A stretch of DNA of 64,000 bases from Zingiber officinale (Eukaryota > Streptophyta > Magnoliopsida > Zingiberales > Zingiberaceae): NCBI RefSeq assembly GCF_018446385.1, contig NC_056000.1, positions 54,778,722-54,842,721 of the forward strand. The letters run 5' to 3'. Made by a program: the position numbers and the translations under genes. Under the pieces are notes generated by a model. The model searched no databases and was not told the origin of the DNA. It was given only the letters and a program-made list of their open reading frames with translations. Below are positions 30,785-40,312 of the stretch, in pieces. Positions within the stretch are counted from its first letter, which is position 1. Each line of letters starts with the position of its first letter.

Positions 30785-32525
30785 TGTTGACTCTCTACAA
30801 GTGTACGGAAATGTCGTAAGTAATAATAATAGATATCGTATCCACAGGGACTGGAATAACTACTAAAGATGTCTCAACGCAAATTAGCTAAACAACTAAT
30901 CAATTGGTTTTCAAAAGCTAAGTGTAACTATGAAAGGTAAACAAAGAAATGAAATAATAAGAAACAAGAATAAGAGCAATGATAAGGGATGTTCTAGGAG
31001 TTTTGATTTCTTTGTAAGGTTATTAAATGTAAACGATCTACCAAATCTTATTCCTCAATTGTCTATTATTTGTAGAAGGTTGTCGGTTCTCTCTTACAAT
31101 AGACAACCGACCTAGGACTAAAATCTATACCTAAATGTGATCAATTAGGTATGAATCTATGTTGTCCTTACACAGGCTTGTTCCTGTCACGAACGTCCCT
31201 CGGATAATCAACATAGGAATTCACAATTAATCAACTGTATAAAGATACAAAGATTAATGCATACTATCTATCCTACCCCCTTGAATAACCCTATTTCACC
31301 TTCAAGATCATCCCTTAAACGTCCTTACACGGGCATATCTGTCATGTACGTCCCTCAAAAAATCGAATGAGGAATTACCTCTACAAGATCCACAAGATAT
31401 CCAAAATTCAATCAAGTATGGTAATTAAGACCTAATCACAATATTTCACACAAGAAAGAATGGATACAAACAGGGAAAAATCATAGAAATAAGAAATTGG
31501 CATATCTACAAGAGTTTTACATCAAATCATCCTTACAATTACTCCCTCCATCCTAGAACAAGAGATCTAATCCATAGAACAAGGAAAGAAATCCAAAGAT
31601 AAGAAGAATACAAGCATCTTGATCCCAAATCCAAGAAAGAAAGGGAAGAAAAGCTTATCTACGATGAAGAACCGTCTTCGGATCCAATCCTCGTTCCTCA
31701 GAGTCGAAACGATGAAGATTTGCCCTTAGACCGCTGGAAATCCCTCCAAGAAGGTGGAGGAACGCCCAAATCTTGATTTCCCCTAAAGAGGGAGAAGATC
31801 CCCTTTCAATTCATGAAGGAGGCCTTATATAGAGGAGAGGTTTGCACGCCACACGGCCCCAAGGCATGACCGTGTGAGATTCACACGGCCAAGGCCACTC
31901 CCTTCTCTACCAACCTTTCACGGTCGTCTGTGATACACGGCCGTGACATGCTTCTTCCACATATCCCTTTGCATGGCCGTGTAGATCTACATGGCTTGAA
32001 CAACCTCTGCCTCTAGAAACCTTGCACGGCCATGTGGTGCACACGTCCAGGGACTTCTTGGTCTCTGGAAATACTGCCTGGTCGTGTGGTGCACACGACC
32101 AGGGCCTTCTTGGTCTCTGGAAATGTTGCACGGTCGTGTAGTGTACACGGTCGAGGCTTCTTTTGGCTTTAAATCTTGGCACGACCGTGTGAAGTTCACA
32201 CGGCTGAGGCCACTTCCTTTGCTGCTGCAACCACACGGCCAAGGATCTCCACATGGCCTGGGCAACCTCCCATGACAGGATCGTGTGAGGTTCAGGTACA
32301 ATGCCTTCCTCTCTAGCTTCGCTTGTAGATTTGGCCTCGAACATGAATCCTTCACCAAATTCGACCCCTATACACAGGAAATGCACAAAAGCATATCTCT
32401 GAACAAAAAGAGTAAATATGCTGAAAGGAAAGCTGGAAGTACGAAAATGTATAGATAAAGCATGCTCAAAGTATGTGAATGTGCATCAAAACATGCTAAA
32501 CAGTGGATATAATCTACACACATCA
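30785..32525 (-). repeat. Element B 5' LTR with palindrome array
   Basis: 1741 bp, TGTTGACTCT...CACACATCA, homologous end to end to the LTRs of A but clearly diverged. The minus-strand TATA box (CTATATAAGG) is at about 31826-31837. The CACGGCCGTG-type array lies at about 31845-32300, directly upstream of it. Confidence 0.9.
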
Positions 32526-33009
32526 TCGGGTCTCGGACTCTTTCCCCAGGGTGAGTTATAAGTGAGGATGCTCTCATGCCTCCAGACTCTCACCCCAGTG
32601 CGAGTTATAAGTGAGCATGCTCTCACGCCTCTAGACTCTCGCCCAATGCGAGTTATAAGTGAGCATGCTCTCACGCCTCCAGACTCTCGCCCAATGCGAG
32701 TTATAAGTGAGCATGCTCTCATGCCTCCAGATCCTCGCCCCAGTGCGAGTTATAAGTGAGTCTACTCTCACGCCCAACGACCTCTCGGTCGGGTTCCAGA
32801 CTCTCACCCCAGTGCGAGTTATAAGTGAACATACCCTCACGCCTCTAGACTCTCGCCCTAGTGCGAGTTATAAGTGAGCATGCCCTCACACCTCCAGACT
32901 CTCGCCCCAGTGCGAGTTATAAGTGAGCCTGCTCTCACGCCCAACGACCTCTTGGTTGGGTCTCAGACTCTCGTCCTAGTGCGAGTTATAAGTGAGATGC
33001 TCTCACGCC
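32526..33009. repeat. Minisatellite, about 49-bp unit with longer variant units
   Basis: About nine units, each with GACTCTCGCCCCAGTGCGAG, then TTATAAGTGAGCATGCTCTC and ACGCCTCCA. Every third or fourth unit carries an extra AACGACCTCTCGGTNGGG segment, giving a higher-order pattern. The units contain small inverted pairs (CTCGC with GCGAG). The array resumes after the hAT-like insertion. Confidence 0.9.
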
Positions 33010-34023
33010 CATAGTTTACAGAATCGCGATCCTACGCAGAATCGATTTAGGGTCACGATCAGATCGGTTAGGATCGGATCGTAGGATCAGACGATCCTAC
33101 CAAAAACCCTTAAAATCTTATCATATATGATTAATAATTAGAAAGAATACCTAAAAAACTCATTTATATATAAATAACTAACTAAGTTTGTATATATATG
33201 CAATCATGTACACTCAATACCTCAAATTACATTACTACGTGTAAATTTAAATTAACTTGTAATTCAACTATCATTCTCATATAGTAATAATATTTATATT
33301 TTTATATCATAAAATGAAAAATATAAAATTTCTATTAACACAATAATAATAATAACACATTCAATGTCGAAAATATTTCCTTGGTTTATAAGATAATTCA
33401 ATTTAAAGGTTAACAAAGCACCTGACGTATATAACCGAAGCTATTGAATCCTTTGATTAAAATATAAACGTCGGAAATAATCTTCTAAAGACTGGTTGAT
33501 GCCATACAATACTAGACAATAGACATCCAAAAACTCATTATTTTAGGGAAAAGAAATGATAGAATATTGTTGATAAAAAAAACAAACTCAAAAAATAATT
33601 AAACATATGTTTAAATAATTTAAAACCCTAATAAGATGAAAAAAAGATAATAAAAAAAGATAAAATCTTCTAGACATTCGGAAATGATTTAAATGATATT
33701 TTTTGGGTTTCAAATAGAGTGGTTAAGGATAAACTTTGAAATTTATTAAAGATCTCTGAACGAACTTTTATTTGATATATTATAAGTCCTGTGGTTCAAT
33801 CCGAGTCAAAAGTTATGACCTCTCAAAGCTTCCACCGATCCTGCTCTGATTCTGCTCCGATCCTGTTCCGATCCTACTGATTCTATTCTGATCCTACCGA
33901 TCCTACCGATCCTGCTGCGATCCTACTACAAAAATGATTCTGCACGATCCTGGATCAATTTTGGGTTTCCGGATCGTAGGATCATACGATCCTACGATCC
34001 GGATCACGATTTTGCAAACTATG
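33010..34023. mobile_element. hAT-like non-autonomous DNA transposon
   Basis: 1014 bp with terminal inverted repeats beginning CATAGTTT (left CATAGTTTACAGAATCG; right, inverted, CATAGTTTGCAAAATCG). It is flanked by an 8-bp target duplication CTCACGCC at 33002-33009 and 34024-34031. The duplication restores the interrupted minisatellite unit. CA...TG ends plus an 8-bp duplication fit the hAT superfamily. No transposase. The subterminal regions are full of GGATCGTAGGATC-like direct and inverted repeats, possible transposase-binding sites. Confidence 0.8.
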
Positions 34024-34145
34024 CTCACGCCCAACGATTTCTCGGGCTGGTCACAGACTCTCGCCTCAGGGCGAGTTATAAGTAAGTTCTCACAATACTC
34101 GATGTTCGGCCTGGATTCCCGACCCTCACCTCGGTGCAAATTTCA
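34024..34145. repeat. Minisatellite, continuation after the hAT-like insertion
   Basis: Rest of the interrupted unit (CTCACGCCCAACGATTTCTCG) and one to two further, more diverged units. Confidence 0.8.
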
Positions 34146-34325
34146 ATGATCCAAAAGGATTACACCTAAAAACGAAATACTATGGAAGGAAGGAAAACAC
34201 AAGCGAAAAAGCATGAGCAAAGGCTCACAACATAGTCTGATCAGCATTCATTTGATAAAGTTCCTAGGATATTCTTTGAAATACACACTATCATATTAGA
34301 GGCGCTAGTTATGCTGAACTCCCTT

Positions 34326-34856
34326 TTAGAGGGCAGGATCGGGTGGGATCTGATGGCCGGAGTTATATGCTTGGCCTGCTTGCTCCAGTTGAGATCGTAC
34401 CTGAATCAGTTCTGTCTTGATATGCTGAAGGGAGCGACATTGTTGGGCGATAGTTTCATCTTTTATCCGATTTTCTTCTTGAAGAAAGGACAAAGAAGCC
34501 TCATGTTTTATCTTCATATATGTGATAAAGTGGGTCTGGCTCTCCAAATCTGCATAAGCCTTATGCTTCAAAGCTGATTCAGCCCGGGTCCAGGACTTAG
34601 CAGCCAACCAGAGTTCTTCCATTTCGCAAAGAAGGGAAGACTGAAGGTCTCTACTCCGAGTCATCTCCAATAAAGCCTCATCTTTCTGGGCAAGTAACTG
34701 AGTCAGATGGGTAATTTGGTAACGTAAGGATGATGTTTTGTCAGACCCCATCGAAGGTTCCATGGCATGTAATAGCGCCAGGAAAGCATAAGTGTAGGAA
34801 GGTGGTTGACTCTTCTTAAAGAGATGAACATAAAGCATTCTCCTTAAGGTATGCAA
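34326..34856 (-). CDS. Antisense coiled-coil ORF of element G
   Basis: Open frame of 176 residues on the strand opposite to G. From about residue 35 to 165 it is rich in Glu, Gln, Lys, Leu and Arg, with heptad-like spacing (for example LRYQITHLTQLLAQKDEALL and IAQQCRSLQHIKTELIQVRS), suggesting a long coiled coil. No other domain is recognised. Antisense extra ORFs close to the 3' LTR have been described in plant Tat elements; their role is unknown. It could also be an eroded host-derived insert. Confidence 0.5.
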   Translation of the reverse strand: MHTLRRMLYVHLFKKSQPPSYTYAFLALLHAMEPSMGSDKTSSLRYQITHLTQLLAQKDEALLEMTRSRDLQSSLLCEMEELWLAAKSWTRAESALKHKAYADLESQTHFITYMKIKHEASLSFLQEENRIKDETIAQQCRSLQHIKTELIQVRSQLEQAGQAYNSGHQIPPDPAL

Positions 34857-35095
34857 ATGCCTCCGAGAAATGATGGCGCATTTAAGGAAATGTTACACAT
34901 TCCCAGATCTAATAATAAGTGCAGTAGTCCAAACATTTGGGAAGTTGTACAACACTTGATCACGTGATAAATTCCCAAGGACCAGGGGAAAAGGAGAAGT
35001 GGTTAATATCTTGGTAAGAAGGGCAAGTGAAACCGGATTCTGGTCTAGTCAGTCAGACCTGGGCCTCCTTCGACTAGACTTGAGGGGGAGGCTTG

Positions 35096-36443
35096 TGATA
35101 CGGTGCATAAAGGTAGAGTCTGGTCAAGGGGACGTGGTAGTCGGGAGTCAAGAGGACGTGGCAGTCAGGAGTCAAGGGGACGTGGCAGTCAGGAGGTAAG
35201 GGGACGTGGTAGTCAGAAGTCAAGACGACATGACAGTCAGAGGTTAAGATGTCTCGCCCCACCGAGAAGTTGTAATGTTTAAGGGTCATTACCCAGCTAA
35301 CACTTGGTTGGGAGTCCCAGGCCAGTCCCATGTCAGGAATTAAGATGGGTTACTCGGGCAAAAGGCCCAGATCATAAGTTCAGGATGAATGCTCTGTCAG
35401 GATGTCCAGGTAAGGAACTCGGACAAGTTACTCGAGTAAGAGGTCCAGGTCGAGAATGTGACCAAGTGAACTGGTCAAGATGCTCAGGTCAAGAAGTCAG
35501 AGTAATAACATCAAGAATAAGGAAGAACGGGAAGGAACCATCTCTACCGGGCAAGATTTTACACAGCAGAAGTATATATATATAAGAACTTGATGAGCCA
35601 GGTCAAGATTTACAGAACAAGACTTACCGGTCAGGCTATGCAGGTTAGGATTTACAGAACAAAACTTACTGGTCAGGCTATGTAGGTCAGGATTTACAGA
35701 TTAGGACTTACGGATTAGGCTATGCAGGTCAGGATTTATAGACCAAGACTTACAGGTCAGGATATGCTAGTCTGGATAGACCGGTAGGGATTTCCTGGAC
35801 GGGTCTCCTCGCATGTTACTCAGTTCTACCCAAGCTGAGTCCTCAGACGAATAGTTAGCAAGAGCTTTTCCCTTCAGGTCAGTAGGGCACTACACGACAA
35901 TTATGCCAGAGAATCATAACCGCCTATCAGAGAATAACTGTTGTGTGTCAGGGTATATTCCAATGGTCTGTGATTCATCGCTAAAAGAACCTTCCTATAA
36001 CCTATGATAGGATGCCACGCGTCACTTATCCCCAGGCAAGGTCTGACACCGGACATTCCCTGACATTTGTCAGAAACCAGAAGTACGCATTGTCATATAA
36101 AAAGGAGTGTCCTCTCCCTTACGTATGTATGCTCACTCACCCTTTCGCATCTGTCTTCTATTTTCTATAATTTTTACTATTCTTTTGGGGAAAAAGTACC
36201 TGACTTAAACGTCAGAGGGCTTGCTCTGAGGATTTTTTCCTGGTTCTTGGTCCCTAACGTGGAGGGTGCTCATCTGAGTGTGCGTAGGGAACTCCCGCTA
36301 CGCCATCCTCGTCATCACCCCCGTCAACAACCTGTGGAACTAGCCCGTGCAGCAGTGTACCCGTGGAAAGCCCCCATTGCCTTCCGTCAACGCTAGCGAC
36401 AGCACAGCCGACCTCCATCTGACTCAAATTTCGGACGGGATCA
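35096..36443 (+). repeat. Element G 3' LTR
   Basis: About 1.35 kb, TGATACGG...GGGATCA with TGAT/ATCA ends, directly after a polypurine tract. It contains two tandem arrays: about six units of a 23-bp repeat (GTCAAGGGGACGTGGCAGTC) at about 35115-35250, and about four units of a 42-44-bp repeat (GGTCAGGATTTACAGA...GGCTATGCA) at about 35600-35770. Its end coincides with the left edge of duplication copy 2. Confidence 0.75.
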
Positions 36444-37471
36444 GGGGCAAGAGATCAATTTCTAGTGGGTACATGCTCTCAAGAAAAAAAGACTCCTCTC
36501 ATCCCCTAGCCACTTGGTATTCGATTATATATTGACCGTGTGATATACCTCTCTTCATATAATTCGAGGATAGATTGTGAGGGGTGAACGCAATCAACTT
36601 TTACTACAAATTTGTAGTAATTCTGGTCCGTCAAGGATTCGACACTTGGCCAATTTGACACTCGAATGTTCAATAGCTAGGTCAATTCAACACTCAGCCA
36701 ACTTAGGCACTCCGTCACTCAACTTAATTGCTCAGCTCAACTCAACTATACTAGGTAGCGCATTATCCCACCTTTCCCTGTGTACCTCACCCCACTCACC
36801 ACTTGCCCTCTTGATTATCATGATTTACCTCCTTCATGATGACCTTGGGTTGGGTACAGTGGAGGCGCTGAGAGCAAACGATTTTACCTTTTACAGCATT
36901 ATCCAACCTTTCCGATTTGAGTTCAAGCAATCAAGACTATTTCGACAGATGATATAAGTCTAAAATTTATATTCGATAAATTTATTTTACAATTTTATAA
37001 TTTTCTCCGACAAAATTATCTCTCATACTCTTGAAATAGATTTATCTCCTCTTACAATTTTTTTTCATCAAAAGCGAGGGTCATGCATTCAAAAATTTAC
37101 ATCCGTAAAACGTTTGTAAAAAAATTGACTTCTCAATAAGTATAACGACGGAAGTGATTAAATAGTTGTTTTTTTCCTCGTAGATCTAGCTAAAACTACT
37201 ATAGAAAACTATACTAATTGATTAACCTATCTCTAGCTAATTAACTTGAGCAAATAACTTTGACGACCACGAATGCTTATTTACTCTCCAATATATGTAC
37301 AGGTTAGGCTACATTATTTGGATTGGATTGCTCGATCTCAACATTCACCTAATCAGTATGGCAGCTCATTAAATAACCCTCTCGATCCAGGGAGTAATGT
37401 GGGCAGTGAAGGGCATCGATTGGAGAATCAGTCCTATGGATCCAAGTTTCCCAGCTACTATTATTAGAATA

Positions 37472-38034
37472 TCTCCAATGCAAACTTTTTAAAAGATTTA
37501 TAAATTTAAAAAAGCTCAACAAAAAAGTTCTAATGAATATGGAGATAAGCTCTGAGATTTTTAGTTCAAAAGCAGGTTTGATTTTTCAAACCTATTTTTT
37601 TTCTCTAGAAGATAGAGCTATTAATCATTGAAAAAATAATATTGCATGTTTGACTTTTTAAAATCATTAAATATTTTATATAATAGTTAAATTATACACC
37701 TTTTTTTTGAAAATAAATATATTTGATAAATTAAAAAAAAATACAAATGACTATAATTAAATTAAAATTCATAAATTAAATTAGCAATCATAAGTTCATT
37801 AATTTATTAATTAAAAATTAAAATAAATTAAATTAAAGATGAGAATTAATTTAAATATTAAATAAAAATTATATAGAGAAATTAAATGAAAAAATAATAA
37901 ATAAAGATATATGATTTGTAATGTAGAATCCATAAAAAAAAAAAGAATAGTAAATTTTTTTACTTTTGGTATGCATTGACGTGGCATATTGAAAACTAAA
38001 AAAATAAATTATGGAGAAGTTTAATTATTGGAGA
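37472..38034. mobile_element. MITE (PIF/Harbinger-like) in copy 2 only
   Basis: 563 bp, very AT-rich, with short terminal inverted repeats (TCTCCAAT...ATTGGAGA) and a 3-bp ATA on both sides (37469-37471, 38035-38037). Copy 1 shows the uninterrupted empty site (GAATAGTAAC near 3325). No coding capacity. The 3-bp duplication and CTCCAAT-type ends fit Tourist/PIF-Harbinger MITEs; the superfamily is inferred. Confidence 0.8.
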
Positions 38035-38266
38035 ATAGTAAACTTTGACACTTTAATTTAAGCAAAGATCTCAAACTTGTGCACAATCAAATGCTCCAAA
38101 CAAACTTGAACAACAACTAAAGAAATCAATTTCACGATCAAGATCCATACTCTAAAAATAAAAGAAAACGAGGAGTGAGATCACAAATGCACGCAGCACG
38201 CACATCAAAGCGTTGCAGAGCATTGGAATTATTATTGGAAGAAAGGACTAGAAGCGACTGCCATGA

Positions 38267-39212
38267 TCACTGAGGGAGTCCGGCGGGCACTTTCTTGGAG
38301 GCCGGACGCGACTCCAAGCTCTCCCACCAGGCTTTCACGTGGGGGCGCGCATCGAACAGGGCGGCCACTTGAGGGATTTTGATAGCGAAGTGGGTGACGG
38401 GATAGTGGCTGAGATCGGCGAAGCTGAAGAAGTCTCCGGCGAGGTACTTGGTCTGGGACAGACGGGCTTCGTAAACGTCGAGCACCTTCGCCAGCTTCAC
38501 CAAGTTCTCCTCCACCACCTTCTCGTCCGTCGTACCACCGTAGAAGCGGGGGATAATCACAGCCTGGTAGAAGATGGGGCCGATGGCCTTGTCGTACTGC
38601 TGAGCCTCCACTTCCAACCACACGTCTATCATGGCTGACTCCTCCAAGCTACTCCCGTGTAGCAGGTCAACGTCGGAGGCTTTGAACTTGCGAAGAACGT
38701 ACCGTCCGATCGCTCTCAATTCTATAAGGTTTTGAGAGATCAATTAGTCCACAAAAACCAAGTCAACTTCTTTTGATGAGAAAATCTTCCTCAGAAATTC
38801 TACAACTGTAACCCAATCTTTGAAAAGACGAGCCCATACTTGCTCTGCCTCTACGACCCACGGATTTACCGACTCAACATAAATCGCGTGGAAAATTTCA
38901 AGATTAAGGATGAATCGAACGAACTCACCAAAAAGAACGAGATCCCCGTCTTGGAAAGCTGGCACTTGACCAAATGGCTGCAGATAACACAATCAAAAAG
39001 TGATATTAATCCAATAAAAATAGAGAGATATATGCAATCGAATTCATGCGTAAATAGGATACATTTTTGGCGACGTGAGCAGGGGACTTGTGCTCGCCGG
39101 TGGCCATGTCGATGTTGACGCGCTCATATTCCGCCCCGACCTCCTCAAGGCACAGAATCACACGGATCGACGCGGTTGAGATCGCCGGACAGAATACCTT
39201 CACCGCAGCCAT
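38267..39212 (-). CDS. Phi-class glutathione S-transferase, copy 2
   Basis: Same structure as copy 1: exons 39212-39063 (150 bp), 38977-38929 (49 bp) and 38721-38267 (455 bp). Introns are 85 and 207 bp with GT/AG ends, giving 217 residues. By eye only two coding bases differ from copy 1. One is silent, the other changes Ser68 to Leu, turning the ESRAI motif into ELRAI. In phi GSTs this serine contacts the gamma-glutamyl group of glutathione, so the change may weaken glutathione binding. The catalytic Ser12, the cis-Pro56 and the whole C-terminal domain are unchanged. Promoter and TATA box are retained. The near identity, including introns, indicates a recent duplication or gene conversion. 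A MITE lies about 230 bp past the stop codon. Confidence 0.93.
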
Positions 39213-39284
39213 TCCTGCGCTCTTTCTCACAAACTCCAAGACAATTAAGGTATGGGGTGAAGTCTCGTGAAGGATCATGTTCAA

Positions 39285-39290
39285 TTTATA
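39285..39290 (-). promoter_or_regulatory. TATA box of GST copy 2
   Basis: Minus-strand CTATAAATTG, 73-78 bp upstream of the start codon, as in copy 1. Confidence 0.65.
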
Positions 39291-39385
39291 GAAAGTGCAA
39301 ACGTTGCACCAGTTTTCATTTAATTTTTATATTTTTTTGTAAAGATAAAATAAAGGGAACATGGTTTTTCCTACCCTAACTGCTC

Positions 39386-39655
39386 CATTTATATGGATAC
39401 ATTAAGGCCACCATACTTGACAATCAATTCGGTAAAAAAAAATCTCATCCATTTGGGGGCGGTTAGACCCAATTTTTTTTTTTTAAATAAATCTCTTAAT
39501 TTTTTTAAAAATTAAGGCCCATTTATATGGATACATTAAGGCCTCCATATTTGACAATCAATTCGGTAAAAAAAAAAAAAAAAAAAATCTCATCCATTTG
39601 GGAGCGGTTAGGCCCATTTTTTTTTTTAAAAAAATCTCTTAATTTTTTTTAAAAA
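39386..39655. repeat. Two-unit tandem repeat upstream of GST copy 2
   Basis: Same repeat as at 4675-4949, units starting at 39386 and 39520, with small length differences in the poly-A/T tracts. Confidence 0.8.
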
Positions 39656-40312
39656 TATATAAGATTCATGCAAGCGCCAATGATCTCCCCTTTCAACACC
39701 ATGACTAGTGTTAGTGTTAGACCGATTGGACCTAGTTCATGGCGTGAGTATAGCGCATCATGATGGGTTAGTAGCTTGCACAGGGTAATGTGAGATAATA
39801 AAGACATGTTTGGGTTTGCTAAGTACATAAAGACTTAACACATTTGAGTGGATGTGTGAAGATAAGTGCTAGAAGTTCAAGATTTAGTACTAATGAGTCA
39901 TTGAACGTGGTTACTGTATTGACTTGTGTTGACCAAAATTGACTGAGGGCAATAGTTATGGGATTCATTTAGACAGTTTGGGGATGGTTTTGGACAAGAC
40001 ACGAGTTCAATCCTGATGCTAACAAGTGGCGGTATAATTACTCAACAGTTATTTGTTTTATTCCTTGTCTGTCTGTATTTATGCATAGGCCATGAGCTGC
40101 ATAGGGTATTCAAAAATCAGAGCCTTCTTTGTGTGCAAACTATGGTTTTCCTTTGTAATATTCAGATTGTGTATGAATGCAAAGGTTGGGCATTGCTCGT
40201 AATTGATGTGCCTCATTTACTGTATGGATGTGTGCTGATTTGTGTTGACTTAGTTAGGGAAGGTCAAAAGTGAGTTGACCTTTAAAGTAAAATTTATTTT
40301 GTGATTCTTAGG

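Larger units (their letters stand above)
28761..32525 (-). mobile_element. Athila element B, 5' part
   Basis: Minus-strand fossil: 5' LTR (30785-32525), primer-binding site, gag and the start of the protease region. The Athila frame stops abruptly at 28760/28761, at the edge of the neighbouring LTR. The pol part is absent from the window. Better matched to autonomous Athila elements than element A is. Several breaks. Confidence 0.8.
32526..36443 (+). mobile_element. Tat-like Ty3/gypsy element G, 3' part
   Basis: Minisatellite, antisense coiled-coil ORF, polypurine tract (GAGGGGGAGGCT, 35082-35093) and 3' LTR in this order. Tandem repeats and antisense extra ORFs between pol and the 3' LTR are known for the Tat group of plant Ty3/gypsy elements. 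The left side is cut by the LTR of B, and no gag or pol of G is in the window. Family call inferred from layout. Confidence 0.6.

Noticed and set aside
33830-34000. Independent GATCCTAC satellite
   Set aside because: The repeats fall wholly inside the hAT-like element's terminal regions.
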